64,000 nt of DNA from CAYPPG01 sp964412555 (GTDB taxonomy: Bacteria; Hinthialibacterota; Hinthialibacteria; Hinthialibacterales; Hinthialibacteraceae): NCBI GenBank assembly GCA_964412555.1, contig CAYPPG010000006.1, positions 124,001 to 188,000 of the forward strand, read 5' to 3'. The translations under genes and the position numbers were made by a program. Of the stretch, positions 12,901 to 19,802 are shown in pieces (the first letter of the stretch is position 1; each line of letters opens with the position of its first letter). Under the pieces are notes generated by a model. The model did not search any database. It worked only from the letters and a program-made list of their open reading frames with translations, and was not told the origin of the DNA.

Positions 12901-15359
12901 CCAATGGGGATAACCGCAGTGTCAGTGATACGGTTACGATTACCGTTTATCAGCCGGTTGCGGTGGATGCGGGACCCAGTATTTTTTCCGTGGTCAACAA
13001 AGCGTTCGATTTGGAAGCACAGGCTGTTGGAGGTGACGGAACATATAGTATTACCTGGCGTATCAAATCCGGACCCTCGCTCGATTTGAATCAATTTTCT
13101 TCGACGAACGACGTGGAAACAGTATTTACTCCGGTGGAAGTGGGAACCTATGTTTTAGAATTGACCGTGGATGATGGTATACAAGAAGCGGTTCAGGATA
13201 CACTCGGATTTCAAAGTGTCAGTTTGAATACTCTGAGCCGGGTGATCGTTACCGATCATCTGGAGGAACTGAAAGATTTAAGCAATCAAGAAGACTTTGA
13301 TCCACGGGACAGCAAAGAATTGGTGGTTCGATGGGTCTTTTCGCCGTTGGTTGTTGACGATTCGGATATCAAAGACGTTCATTTGTATATCAGTGAAAAT
13401 GATGAGGAGTACAAATATTTAGGACGAAGCGGGAGTGAATCGCTGACTCACTTTGAATGGAAAAAAGGTTCGACGTTCGAGACACATGCACACTATGCAG
13501 AGGGACCGCAATATGAGAATAAATACCGTTTTAAAATTTTTGTTCTGACAAAGAGCAAAAATCCATTGTTTTTCGGTCCGTTCTTGAATAGTGGAAATGT
13601 GTACTATGCTTTTGGTGCAGATAGTGTTCCACCGACTCCATTCCCAACAGCGACGGCAACGGCTGAACCTACCCTAACTCCGACCCCCACGGATGTTTCC
13701 CTGCCTGATTCAGGTGATTCATCCACTAGAACACCGACGGTGACAGAAACAGTCACACCTACTGCCACCAATACTCCGGTTCCATCCTCTGGAGGAGGAA
13801 GGCAACCGACAGACACTCCGACTGCGACCGTGGTGGCAACGGCAACGGCTACGCATACGGAAACCCCAGTGAGCGGAAGGAATCCGAATACGGCAACTCC
13901 TACATTCACTCCGACTGCAACAAATACAGCATTACCGACTCATACTGAGAGACCGGGTGGTAGGCCGAACACTCATACCCCCACGTTTACTCCTACAGCG
14001 ACGCCAACGTCGACGATTTCTCCTCCCTTTTTTGGTCAACCTTCCAATACACCACTCCCCCAAAGAACGCAGGAGGTTCCTACACCAACATCAACGCCAA
14101 ATTCGTTTGTTCCAACAGAAACAAATATAACCCCTTCTCCGATATCGACTGAACAACCAACAAATACTCCAACGATATCCATTTCGGTGACGGATACACC
14201 TACTACAACCCCTACATCAGTGAGTGTACCTCAACCGACGATTACAACAACTTTTACTCCTGTGAATACCCCAATGAATACTGTTATTCCGACTGAAACG
14301 ACACTTCCTGGAATCGCGGATACGGCTACTCCAACGCCTACAAAGACACCCGTTCCGACATTTACATCGACGCCGACGAATACCGGCACAAGACGGCCGA
14401 CCCCCACTATGACAATAACCAACACTCCGCTTTCGAATCCTCCGGCGACGTTTACACCGACGAATACACCAAAGAATTCCGTAATCTTTACATTTGAAGA
14501 GTTGACCGGATTTGCGGATACATGCAGTTTCACGACGGGTGAGGTGCCGCTCAGTGAGTTCGGACCGGTTTCGACGGATGGATTTGGTATTCAAGCCGTC
14601 GTACCTGGCGGGCAATTGTGTATGATCTATTCGCCGGAAATACAAGTCACGGAAACACCGGTAAAATTGACGTGTTGGTTTTATGTGACCAATGATTTGT
14701 TCATGTATGCTCTCGGTGGATTTACGAAGGTCGAAGGTCAAACCGGGGCGGTGGCATATAACATCCGCTATGCACCGGAAATGATCACGAATACATGGCA
14801 AAAGGTCGAATTCGATGTGGACGCGAAATATACCTCCATCCAACCCTTTATTGCGATTTATAACGGCGATGATCAAGGAGGGATGATGTTCATCGATAAC
14901 CTGGAAGTGTCTCAAGGAGTTCGAATTGGTAGGGGGTCTCCAGTCGAAATGGCCTTATGGACACCGAACTTGTGGTTGTCGGCAGACAATACGGGGGAAG
15001 CGATTGTCACAGAGGATGATATCCAATTGACCAAAACCTCTGATCAAAAAGCCACTCGAATTGCATCCACTTTCGAACCCCCCTCTTATCCGAATCGAAT
15101 TCTGATTGAACTCGACGTTACCCGACTGGCCGGTGAGCAAGGCACGTTTACGGTGTGGTTTGGAAATGGTCCGAATGCTTTCCAGAAAGACATTCCCCTT
15201 TGGATGTTGACGGAGGGAGTGGAAGAAACGATTCGAATTTCGGGAATCACGACCGAGCCGATTGATCCGATGTATGTCTTGTTCCAGATTGCCGGAGAAG
15301 ACGAGGAGAGTGTCATTATCAACGACGCTCGTGTGTTTTATTCACCCGTAAACAATTGA
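3969..15359 (+). CDS. Giant surface protein: NHL repeats, ~22 PKD-like repeats, 3 fibro-slime domains, Thr/Pro linker
   Basis: 3796-aa predicted secreted or surface protein. A hydrophobic segment near residues 38-48 ends at GYGQ. Then come about six NHL-type blades (nt ~4100-5150; IAGNGxxGYSGDGG, LYIADSxNxRIRK). About 22 tandem ~90-aa PKD/Ig-like repeats follow (nt ~5148-13210), each with YxWxIxSGP, QFS, FTPxxxGxYxLxLxVxDG and a following AGxD motif. Three fibro-slime domains with FSGDDDVWVF and LDLGG sit inside repeats 4, 10 and 14. After the repeats are an FN3-like module (nt ~13230-13615), a Thr/Pro-rich linker (nt ~13616-14480) and a C-terminal carbohydrate-binding-like beta domain. ATG 3969 is preferred to GTG 3966 because AGGAG ends 8 nt before it. 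Likely an adhesin or matrix protein. No sortase motif or recognised anchor was found. Confidence 0.85.
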   Translation: MSIQFQQKVSNRVLFFLQASIQELLLFRNYFYLFFFLCVATIYGYGQNIYTIAGNGRPGYSGDGGTAIQAQLFKPFDIALDEEENLYIADSHNHRIRKIGIDGTITTVAGKGSPGFSGDGGPATEAKLFYPNSVYPDEEGNLYIADSFNNRIRKVDSSGIITTIAGTGWIGFSGDNGPATQATLFFPLRITGDANGNLYFADSSNDVIRKIDTNGIITTVAGIGRSGYSGDGGVAKQARLKKPMGICLDGEGNLYIADTGNEVIRKVDTQGVITTIVDEFRLQNDHDEDDDENSVAEKVHDDHGRKEHLQFPTGIFVDALNNLFIADSFNHRILKRDNQGKISRIAGNDEQDFEGDGDLAVLAQLHNPRGIAGDSEGNIYIADRNNNRVRMIGVNISVEAGSQRQTYVNNPIQLFGEVEGGTGQYGIEWSVVEGPNHDVNQFSETNVLEPLFTPTIAGTYILRLSVTDGLQPAVVDTMEVNVYDLLTVSIHVNDQLYLVGDSILLDSGSEGGTGENRYSWSILSGPDLSLNQFSSSAEDSTFTPSKAGTYVLQVSVSDGLQPPVREQISVQVYNTITVSAGNEQVTIMNRPISLDGEASGGDGTFTYSWTVQSGPDRNQSQFSSASIEDPVFTPTKPGVYVLQLSITDGLQTWVSSSVTITVYSALTVDAGDDQETFIDHSVTLQGIAGGGSGHYDYEWTIHSGPNTDWDQFSFAGGEDDSSANEVPETIKIIGTIRDFRKSHPDFQSFTGNQVDANLVESEIGNDRTPVFNLDKENGKITSAETFYQWYHDDTDVNRSKEYEMELSRVPDSSDDDPIYTIEFNKFFPIDNQLFGNDGNNHNFHFTYEFHTQFVYRGPQEFRFSGDDDVWVFVNDQLALDLGGPHPELSGSFNTGDLGLTVGETYPLDFFFAERHTDKSRFRLQTGLILGNAPPPVPTELPQVVFTPKASGNYILNLVVNDGVQAPVNDKVEITVYDFLAADAGEDRSSYVNNSIALNGDATGGSGTFSYEWSIVEGPNTDPAQFSDLNVQYPIFTPTLPGTYTLRIEVNDGMQPPVDDTVELTVHELMTVDASGSGDGTQVSGGELLTFVENAVELSSQVSGGSGNNTYEWSITSGPSLDLSQFSSATAANPIFISTASGRYIVQVSVDDGLQPPVSQSLVIEVYGLISVNVGADRTGLINNLYPIDAKVSGGSGSYTYTWEIVSGPSMQLGQFSLLTEEDPVFVPQAVGDYVLKLTVSDGIQPPASDLLVLSVHDLLRVNAGDDVATAILQPVELNGSVNGGSGDYSYQWKIKSGPSHDPQQFSSLTEAKPVFTPKKSGTYELEFTVDDGLQEPVSDRVIVTVHDVLTVDVGVDVVTFDKEPVSLNAEVEGGSGEYVYNWSIEDGPASDLEQFSDVNVEDPTFTPDEYGKYILKISVDDGIQPSATDSITITSRQTLNVDIGPDLATYIENPVSLTSDVEGGSGNFNYRWDILSGPNRDESQFSLDGSGYANEEYPETITLVGTIRDLKDSHPDFQTFTGNSVDAGLVKDTLGEDGKPVFNLDKENGKITSADTFYQWYHDVPGVNESTEFSIVLTHDPDSPDDNPIYSIDYDQFFPIDGQLFGNQNRNHNFHFTFEFHSSFVYHGPQEFTFSGDDDVWVFIDNQLALDLGGPHPELSGTINTGDLGLEVGETYPLDFFFAERHTTQSHFRIHSGLLFGENSTPDPSLQPDVVFTPTDDGLYEIQLTVNDGSQSTVTDTVLVTVHDLLAVNAGSDQVMTLGNPISLNSQPSGGTGEYSFEWNIVSGPNTDTVAFSSTTAEDPEFSPAAIGTYELQVTVDDGMQPPVSDTVSITVHDVISVEITDGDAAGTFLDTVVGDAIVLDAEVSGGSGNYTYTWDITSGPDEDNGQLSSATVQNPTFTPTAAGTYTIELTVDDGVQAPVTVTSTVLVYDLLSVNAGSDRTAFILDPVSLNAEVTGGSGDYSYTWAIASGPNSDESQFSATTIEDPVFTPSAGGIYALELTVADGIQPSASDTLLISVRNAVTADAGPDRETVVNNPISITGTAEGGSGNYTFDWNILSGPNTDPSQISIASSGNQNDGPPETITLSGTIRDFQDSHPDFQYKVATEKGIVLPQIGEDRNPVFDSSKSFQTVTTAENFNQWYNDVQDINQATDYEVVLTLDPDSSPANPIYTIDVDNFFPIDEQLFGNEGRKHNYHFTFEIHAQFVYNGPQEFTFSGDDDVWVFIDDQLVIDLGGVHPEQTATINTGDLGLTEGETYSFDFFFAERHTVASHFRITSGLLFSDGQTPYSPDNSTITFTPTDAGVYVVQMSVDDGHYPPVTDSLTVTVPEALSVDAGPDQAVYLNEPIDLGVTVSGGTGDYEYEWEVISGANTAAGQLSSTSIPDPVFTPTAAGTYELKVTVNDGMQDPESDSVNVTVYEPLVISVDPAGIGGGAGSGTITFVNESIVLDGQVSGGSGDYFYEWSILDGPNSSDGQFSSTTVEDPTFTPAAPGTYTIELNVSDGDQSSGSITITVDVYETFTVDAGANQVTFITNSVALNGTVNGGSGSYTYMWSILSGPSSDQSQISQSDIEDPLFTPAAAGTYTLQLTVNDDIFSPVSDTVTVVVQDFLSVDAGPNQESYVTNPVTLNGTVSGGSGDYTVQWSIESGDDTSVSQFSATNVEDPVFTPTRSGTYILQCTARDGIQPSKSDTVTLIVYPLLEVQTDEDQLTYVNNGITLAVEASGGTGDYAYYWEIVSRPDGDTTQLDAPIRKTSPSKFTSNPRGDTKQSNSDTNNTIQFTPKSSGVYELRLTVEDGMQPPASDTVMVTVHELLSVDAGEDQTIDVDLTLPLDAMVQGGSGDYTYHWAITSGPSPDIQQLSSTEIEDPAFTPSDPGPYILQLTVNDGIQPPVSDSVAITAELPFLVDAGEDQIVLVEQFIDLNGTIDGNPGTYTYLWEIVTGPDESDGQFSSPLTEDPIFHPIAAGVYELKLTVTNGDNRSVSDTVTITVYQPVAVDAGPSIFSVVNKAFDLEAQAVGGDGTYSITWRIKSGPSLDLNQFSSTNDVETVFTPVEVGTYVLELTVDDGIQEAVQDTLGFQSVSLNTLSRVIVTDHLEELKDLSNQEDFDPRDSKELVVRWVFSPLVVDDSDIKDVHLYISENDEEYKYLGRSGSESLTHFEWKKGSTFETHAHYAEGPQYENKYRFKIFVLTKSKNPLFFGPFLNSGNVYYAFGADSVPPTPFPTATATAEPTLTPTPTDVSLPDSGDSSTRTPTVTETVTPTATNTPVPSSGGGRQPTDTPTATVVATATATHTETPVSGRNPNTATPTFTPTATNTALPTHTERPGGRPNTHTPTFTPTATPTSTISPPFFGQPSNTPLPQRTQEVPTPTSTPNSFVPTETNITPSPISTEQPTNTPTISISVTDTPTTTPTSVSVPQPTITTTFTPVNTPMNTVIPTETTLPGIADTATPTPTKTPVPTFTSTPTNTGTRRPTPTMTITNTPLSNPPATFTPTNTPKNSVIFTFEELTGFADTCSFTTGEVPLSEFGPVSTDGFGIQAVVPGGQLCMIYSPEIQVTETPVKLTCWFYVTNDLFMYALGGFTKVEGQTGAVAYNIRYAPEMITNTWQKVEFDVDAKYTSIQPFIAIYNGDDQGGMMFIDNLEVSQGVRIGRGSPVEMALWTPNLWLSADNTGEAIVTEDDIQLTKTSDQKATRIASTFEPPSYPNRILIELDVTRLAGEQGTFTVWFGNGPNAFQKDIPLWMLTEGVEETIRISGITTEPIDPMYVLFQIAGEDEESVIINDARVFYSPVNN
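4100..5150 (+). repeat. NHL beta-propeller repeats (inside giant protein)
   Basis: Six or so ~55-codon units each contain a GNLYIADSxNxRIRK segment and a TVAGxGxxGFSGDGGPATQAxL segment. They alternate in the order expected of NHL propeller blades. One unit (nt ~4800-4890) carries an acidic DHDEDDDENS insertion. Confidence 0.85.
6144..6760 (+). repeat. Fibro-slime domain copy 1, nested in PKD-like repeat 4
   Basis: About 205 codons from PETIKIIGTIRDF to LQTGLILG. It contains SHPDF, FNLDKENGKITSAETFYQWY, FPIDNQLFGN, FRFSGDDDVWVFVNDQLALD, GGPHPE and FFFAERH, the hallmarks of fibro-slime (PA14-like) domains. It begins directly after a DQFS box and ends shortly before a VVFTP box. Confidence 0.85.
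8452..9075 (+). repeat. Fibro-slime domain copy 2, nested in PKD-like repeat 10
   Basis: Second copy with the same landmarks (GTIRDL, SHPDFQTFTGN, FPIDGQLFGN, FSGDDDVWVFIDNQLALD, GGPHPELSG, FFFAERH). It is flanked by ESQFS and DVVFTP, so it occupies the same point within its host repeat as copies 1 and 3. Confidence 0.85.
10219..10830 (+). repeat. Fibro-slime domain copy 3, nested in PKD-like repeat 14
   Basis: Third copy (GTIRDF, SHPDFQYK, FPIDEQLFGN, FSGDDDVWVFIDDQLVIDLGG, VHPEQ, FFFAERH), flanked by PSQIS and TITFTP. It has a different N-terminal segment after SHPDFQ and is the most diverged of the three. Confidence 0.85.
13616..14480 (+). repeat. Thr/Pro-rich low-complexity linker (inside giant protein)
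   Basis: About 290 codons dominated by TPT, TAT, PTxTPT and occasional GGR or PFFGQPS breaks. It joins the FN3-like module to the C-terminal beta domain. Low complexity of this kind is typical of extended, possibly glycosylated stalks in surface proteins. Confidence 0.85.
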
Positions 15360-15409
15360 GTGAAAAAAACAAGCAGGGACCATCTAATAAAATGGAGTCC
15401 TTTTAAAAT

Positions 15410-15466
15410 GGGATAGACACATAGGTCTATCCCTACAGTGAAGGGGCAATCCTATGTGATTGCCCC
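15410..15466 (+). repeat. Double-hairpin palindromic element
   Basis: Two adjacent perfect inverted repeats: GGGATAGAC (15410-15418) with GTCTATCCC (15425-15433), and GGGGCAAT (15443-15450) with ATTGCCCC (15459-15466). It lies 50 bp after the stop of the giant gene. There is no strong T-run after the first stem, though TTTTT occurs soon after the second, so it may double as a terminator. It resembles REP-like intergenic elements of large environmental genomes. Confidence 0.65.
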
Positions 15467-15615
15467 ATATTGCTTTTTGGGTTGGTTATTTCATTTTCTT
15501 TCTTGCAGGTTTGACTTATCCCTTTCACTTTCTTACTATTTTCTGCCAATATATTCCTTGAACAATTCAATCATATTGTTTGACGAATCGGGTACTGCAG
15601 AAGGGAGTCAGAATC

Positions 15616-16872
15616 ATGCAAATAAACCGGAGAAGGTTTGTAGGCACAATGGCGGGAATTGGGGGAATGATTGCAACGTTGAATGTCAATCGAAATGCGA
15701 TTGGAAAACCACAAAAATACGATTATTTGGGACGGACTGACAGTTATCAGCCTCCGCGTGTCTTGCCGCAGGCGACTGGGCTCAAGATTACGAGTTTGGA
15801 AACATGTACGCAAGGCTCGACTCTCAGCTTTGTGCGGCTGCGGACCGATGACGGTTCGGAAGGATGGGGGCAAATTTCGACCTATGATGCCGATATTTCA
15901 GCCCAGGTTTTTCATCGTAAGATCGCGCGCCATGCGTTGGGGCATGATCCGGCGGAATTGGATTCCATCGTGGATCGATGTATCGAAGCCAATTACAAAT
16001 GGCCGTGGTCGTATGTGTGCCGGGCGCTTTCCGGATTGGATACGGCGGTTTGGGATTTGCTGGGGAAACGGGAAGGGAAGAGTGTCTGTGAATTGCTGGG
16101 AGGAATCCCGCGAGCATTCCCTGTGTACGGATCCAGCATGAGCCGCAGTATAACGCCCGAGGATGAAGCCAAACGCTTGGTTCGCCTTCGGGATGAAAAA
16201 GGCTATCAAGCATTTAAAATTCGTGTCGGCAGCGTCAACGGTCACGATGAAGATCAATGGCCTGGACGAACGGAAGAGTTGATTCCAACGGTTCGGAAAG
16301 CGGTCGGTGATGATATCAAATTGCTTGTAGATGGAAATAGTTGTTACACGCCGCCGAAAGCGATCGAAGTGGGGAGACGGCTGGAAGAGCACAATTATTG
16401 CCATTTCGAAGAGCCGTGCCCGTATTGGGAATTGGAGTGGACGGCGGAAGTGACCAAGGCGATCCAGGTTCCGGTGGCTGGAGGGGAGCAGGATAACGAT
16501 CTGGCGCAGTGGCGAAGGATGATTAAGATGCATGCAGTGGATATCGTGCAGCCGGATATTCTGTATCTTGGTGGAGTGGCACGTGCGCTGCGTGTGGCTG
16601 CGATGGCGGCGGAAGCCGGTATGCCCTGTGTGCCGCATTCAGCCAATTTGGCTATGGTCACTGTTTATTCCCTGCACATGATGGGAGCGATTCCGAATGC
16701 AGGGGATCATGTCGAATTTAGCATTGAAGATACACCGTGGGCGAAGGATTTGTATCATCCGGCGTTAAAAGTTATCGATGGGAAAGTTGCAATTCCGGAT
16801 GGACCGGGATGGGGTGTTAGAATAAATCCGGATTGGTTGGAGCAGGCAGAGCGGGAAATAAGTGAGTTGTGA
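15616..16872 (+). CDS. Mandelate racemase / enolase-superfamily dehydratase, Tat-type leader
   Basis: 418-aa enolase-superfamily enzyme, probably a sugar-acid dehydratase or epimerase. The N-terminus has a twin-arginine-like RRRFVG followed by a hydrophobic segment, suggesting export or a remnant leader. The barrel shows AFKIRVG (catalytic Lys region), LLVDGNS and FEEPCPYWE and GGEQDN (three metal ligands Asp/Glu/Glu), DIVQPDILYLGG (Asp of the His-Asp dyad) and CVPHSA (His of the dyad), so it fits the mandelate-racemase subgroup. ATG 15616 has an AAGGGAG RBS 10 nt upstream; the in-frame ATG at 15580 has none and would precede the Tat motif. It is followed by a symporter, a dehydrogenase and an aminotransferase, suggesting uptake and breakdown of a sugar acid. 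Substrate is unknown. Confidence 0.85.
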   Translation: MQINRRRFVGTMAGIGGMIATLNVNRNAIGKPQKYDYLGRTDSYQPPRVLPQATGLKITSLETCTQGSTLSFVRLRTDDGSEGWGQISTYDADISAQVFHRKIARHALGHDPAELDSIVDRCIEANYKWPWSYVCRALSGLDTAVWDLLGKREGKSVCELLGGIPRAFPVYGSSMSRSITPEDEAKRLVRLRDEKGYQAFKIRVGSVNGHDEDQWPGRTEELIPTVRKAVGDDIKLLVDGNSCYTPPKAIEVGRRLEEHNYCHFEEPCPYWELEWTAEVTKAIQVPVAGGEQDNDLAQWRRMIKMHAVDIVQPDILYLGGVARALRVAAMAAEAGMPCVPHSANLAMVTVYSLHMMGAIPNAGDHVEFSIEDTPWAKDLYHPALKVIDGKVAIPDGPGWGVRINPDWLEQAEREISEL

Positions 16873-16904
16873 TTTTGACTTTGAAAAATAGGAGGTTTAA
16901 AAAT

Positions 16905-16922
16905 GCGGGCAGGGATGCCCGC
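16905..16922 (+). repeat. Short palindromic (REP-like) element
   Basis: GCGGGC (16905-16910), AGGGAT, GCCCGC (16917-16922) form a perfect hairpin. It sits directly after a perfect but orphan AGGAGG at 16891-16896, as if inserted downstream of an older ribosome-binding site. Confidence 0.5.
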
Positions 16923-17029
16923 GCTCCGGCCTGTTCGTGGCTTAAATGTAACATCGTTTATTCCTTCCTGGGTTCGCTTTACCTTTTTATTCCAATACTC
17001 TATCATGGTGAGAATAGAATATTACATTA

Positions 17030-18760
17030 ATGGGGACTTCCATGAATGGTATTGCCGTAAAGACACTTACTTTTCCCGATTATACCGTAATAGCCGGTTT
17101 TTTCGTCGTCATGCTTGCGATCGGATTTTATTTTTCCGGACGGATGCGGAATTTACAGGATTATTTCAGCGGGGGACGGCGGGTGCCGTGGTGGTTGTCG
17201 GGAACGTCGTTTTATATGAGTTCCTTCAGCGCATTCACCTTTGTGGCGTATTCGGAACTGGCATATAAATACGGTTTTGTGGCGGTGACCGCGTATTGGG
17301 TGACGGTGCCCGCATCCCTGATCAGCGCCTATTTTTTTGCGGCACGCTGGCGGCGGGCGGCGACGACGAGTCCGCTCGAATATATCGAAGAGCGGTATGG
17401 TGCCGCTTTTCGTCAATGGCTGGCGTGGTTGGGGATTCCGGTAAAAGTGATCGACGATGGACTGAAACTGTTCGCCATAGGAACCTTGGTTTCAAGTGGT
17501 TTGGGATTCCCACTGGAGTATGCGGTTTTGTTGTCCGGGTCGATTATGCTGCTCTATACCTTTTTGGGGGGGCTTTGGGCGGTTTTGATTACGGATTTCG
17601 TGCAGTTTGTCATTATGCTGATGGCGGTGTTGGTTTTGATTCCATTGGCGTTTCAGCAGACCGGTGGGGTGCAAGGATTTGTCGAGAATGCCCCGGAAGG
17701 TTTTTTTACGCTGACTTCGGAACAATATACGTGGACATATCTCTTCGCATTTTTTGTGATCATTGCATTGAATTACAGCACATCCTGGTCGTTGGTGCAG
17801 CGGTATTATTCCGTGGGAAATGATCGCGAGGCGCGAAAGGTCGGATATTGGGTGGCCTTGTTGAATGTGATTGGCCCGCCGTTGCTTTTTGCACCGGCGA
17901 TGGCGGCGCGTTTGTTTCTTCCCGATGTGGAGCAAACAGAAAAAATCTATGGTTTGTTGTGTCAGGCGCTGCTGCCGGTGGGGATGATGGGGATGATCAT
18001 CGCGGCCATGTTTTCCGCCACCATGTCAATGCTGTCGAGTGATTACAATGCAGTGGCTTCGGTGCTGACAAACGATGTGTATAAACGATTGCTGGCGAAA
18101 GAGCCGACGGATCGCTCGATGGTGTTTGTCGCTCGCTGCGCGACCTTACTGGTTGGATTGATTTCACTGGGGATTGCGATTGTCGTAATCCAGAATCAGG
18201 GGGAGGGGGATATTTTTGAAATGATGGTGAAAGTGTTCGGAATCTTTCTGCCTCCGGTTGCGATTCCGATGTTGGTGGGGCTTACCAGCCGGCGGGTATC
18301 CAACTTGGGGGGATTGCTTGGACTGTTGGTTGGGATGACGGCGGGATTGTTTGCTTATTTCTTAGGATCATATTATCCCCTTTTAACGCAGGTGACCGTT
18401 ATTACGAGTATCACATTTTTTTCCACGGTGATCGGGATGGTTGTTGGCACCCTTATTCAAAAAAATGACGGCCGGCAACGAGAGCGGATTGCCCGATTCT
18501 TTCAACAGATCGATCGGGATGAATCGGAATTGATGAAGGAAATCGAGGAACCCCTAATCGATTTTTCGCCATTATCCGTGATTGGTTATTCCATTGTTTC
18601 GTTGGCGGGATTGTTGATGGTGGTGGTCGGATTGACTCAGCCTTTTTCCGAATCGGGATTGAGTCTTGGAGTCGGGTTGGTTATGGTTGCGGTCGGGGGG
18701 ATTTTTATCTATGTAACAGAAATGTCAAAAAGGAGAAAAGCGAATGAATCAGACGGGTAA
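17030..18760 (+). CDS. Sodium:solute symporter (SSS family)
   Basis: 576-aa integral membrane transporter with about 13-14 predicted helices. SSS features include a first helix FFVVMLAIGFYFSGR, then NLQDYFSGGRRVPWW, a second helix with SSFSAFTFVAYSELAYKYG, a TTSPLEYIEERYG segment, and an ALNYSTSWSLVQRYYSV segment. It likely imports the sugar acid or sugar processed by the flanking mandelate-racemase-like enzyme and MocA dehydrogenase. The start could be ATG 17030 or ATG 17042 (GGGGAC precedes the latter). The 3' end overlaps the next gene by 17 bp, indicating translational coupling. Confidence 0.85.
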   Translation: MGTSMNGIAVKTLTFPDYTVIAGFFVVMLAIGFYFSGRMRNLQDYFSGGRRVPWWLSGTSFYMSSFSAFTFVAYSELAYKYGFVAVTAYWVTVPASLISAYFFAARWRRAATTSPLEYIEERYGAAFRQWLAWLGIPVKVIDDGLKLFAIGTLVSSGLGFPLEYAVLLSGSIMLLYTFLGGLWAVLITDFVQFVIMLMAVLVLIPLAFQQTGGVQGFVENAPEGFFTLTSEQYTWTYLFAFFVIIALNYSTSWSLVQRYYSVGNDREARKVGYWVALLNVIGPPLLFAPAMAARLFLPDVEQTEKIYGLLCQALLPVGMMGMIIAAMFSATMSMLSSDYNAVASVLTNDVYKRLLAKEPTDRSMVFVARCATLLVGLISLGIAIVVIQNQGEGDIFEMMVKVFGIFLPPVAIPMLVGLTSRRVSNLGGLLGLLVGMTAGLFAYFLGSYYPLLTQVTVITSITFFSTVIGMVVGTLIQKNDGRQRERIARFFQQIDRDESELMKEIEEPLIDFSPLSVIGYSIVSLAGLLMVVVGLTQPFSESGLSLGVGLVMVAVGGIFIYVTEMSKRRKANESDG

Positions 18761-19802
18761 TTCATTAGGAGTGGGAATTCTCGGTTCCGGATTTATGGGG
18801 CGGACCTATTCGGAAACGGTGAAAACATTGATACATGACGCACATTTGGCTGGTGTCGCATGTGGTTCGCGTGCCTCGGAACTTGCAAACGATTATGGAA
18901 TGAAATTGTTTTCCTCGTATCAGGAACTTGTTGCTGATCAGGGGGTCGATGCCGTATTTATTGCGACTCCGCATGCGCAACATGCCGAGCAGGCATTGGC
19001 GGCGGCTCAAGCCGAAAAACATCTTTTAATCGAGAAACCGATGGCGCGAACGGTGGAAGAATGCGATGCGATATTGAAGGTTTGCAAGGAAAAGAAACTG
19101 AAATGCACGGTGGCGTTCACGCAACGGCCGCGTATTTGCAATGCAAAGACAAAAGAACTGCTCGATTCGGGAGAACTAGGGCGGATTCAGCATATTCGCT
19201 CGTATCAGATGGTGCCGGGAGGGATGCCCAATTTGCCAAAATGGCATTTGAAAGCCGACAATATGGGGACCCTTTTCGGCCACGCGATCCATAACTTCGA
19301 CAATATTCGCTGGTTGACCGGTCAGGAAATCAAGACCGTTTTCGCCAAATGCCGCAGCATCGATCCTACATATACTACGGAAGGCACTTCGGATGTGCTT
19401 ATGACCATGACGGATGGAACGACCGCATATTTATTTAGTTCGTTTCAAGTGCCGAAGCCGGGCTTTCCACGTTCGCAGTTTGCCTACCGCGTGATTTGTG
19501 AAAAAGGATTGCTGGATGTCGATGCCTATGGAGAAGCGCGGGTTTGCTTTGAAGAAAAAGAGTGGGAAACACTTGTCACACAAAGCCCCATCGATTGGCA
19601 GGGAAAAGGATTTCTCGACCCGGTGCGGCTGGAATCGTATGGCGCGCATGTGCAGGATTTTATCAACAGCATACGGGAGAATCATGAACCGGCGATTACA
19701 GGATGGGACGGAAGGCAGGCGCTGGCGGCGGCGCTGGCGGCGTATGAATCGAGTGAGACGGGGCGGGAGGTTATTCTTGATTATAAGATTGAAAGATTAT
19801 GA
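18744..19802 (+). CDS. Gfo/Idh/MocA-family oxidoreductase
   Basis: 352-aa NAD(P)-dependent dehydrogenase. The N-terminal Rossmann fold has GILGSGFMG (GxGxxG) at residues ~11-19, a DAVFIATPHAQH strand-loop, and the EKP box (LLIEKPMA) near residue 97, diagnostic for the family. The C-terminal domain carries GHAIHNFDNIRWLTG, the usual His-containing substrate loop. An AAGGAG-type RBS lies within the end of the symporter gene, with a 17-bp overlap. Context suggests oxidation of a sugar or inositol-like substrate delivered by the symporter. The stop codon overlaps the next start (ATGA). Confidence 0.88.
   Translation: MNQTGNSLGVGILGSGFMGRTYSETVKTLIHDAHLAGVACGSRASELANDYGMKLFSSYQELVADQGVDAVFIATPHAQHAEQALAAAQAEKHLLIEKPMARTVEECDAILKVCKEKKLKCTVAFTQRPRICNAKTKELLDSGELGRIQHIRSYQMVPGGMPNLPKWHLKADNMGTLFGHAIHNFDNIRWLTGQEIKTVFAKCRSIDPTYTTEGTSDVLMTMTDGTTAYLFSSFQVPKPGFPRSQFAYRVICEKGLLDVDAYGEARVCFEEKEWETLVTQSPIDWQGKGFLDPVRLESYGAHVQDFINSIRENHEPAITGWDGRQALAAALAAYESSETGREVILDYKIERL

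Larger units (their letters stand above)
5148..13210 (+). repeat. Array of ~22 PKD/Ig-like repeats (inside giant protein)
   Basis: I count 22 units by the aromatic-x-W-x-I/V-x-S/E-GP motif. The shared core is W-x-I-x-S-G-P, Q-F/L-S, a P-x-F-T-P box, G-x-Y, a V-x-D-G-x-Q-x-P box and a following V-D-A-G-x-D box. Repeats 4, 10, 14 and 19 are interrupted between the QFS/QL box and the FTP box. DNA copies have diverged in third positions, so the array is old rather than a recent expansion. Confidence 0.85.

Noticed and set aside
13604..14915. Minus-strand ORFs opposite the Thr/Pro-rich linker
   Set aside because: They arise from the low-complexity codon pattern of the plus-strand gene and are Val/Gly or Arg/Cys-rich shadows.
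16903..17268. 121-codon ORF with a perfect AGGAGG, overlapping the symporter gene
   Set aside because: It runs out of frame through a conserved symporter sequence and its own translation has no protein-like pattern; the RBS is probably a relic next to a palindrome.
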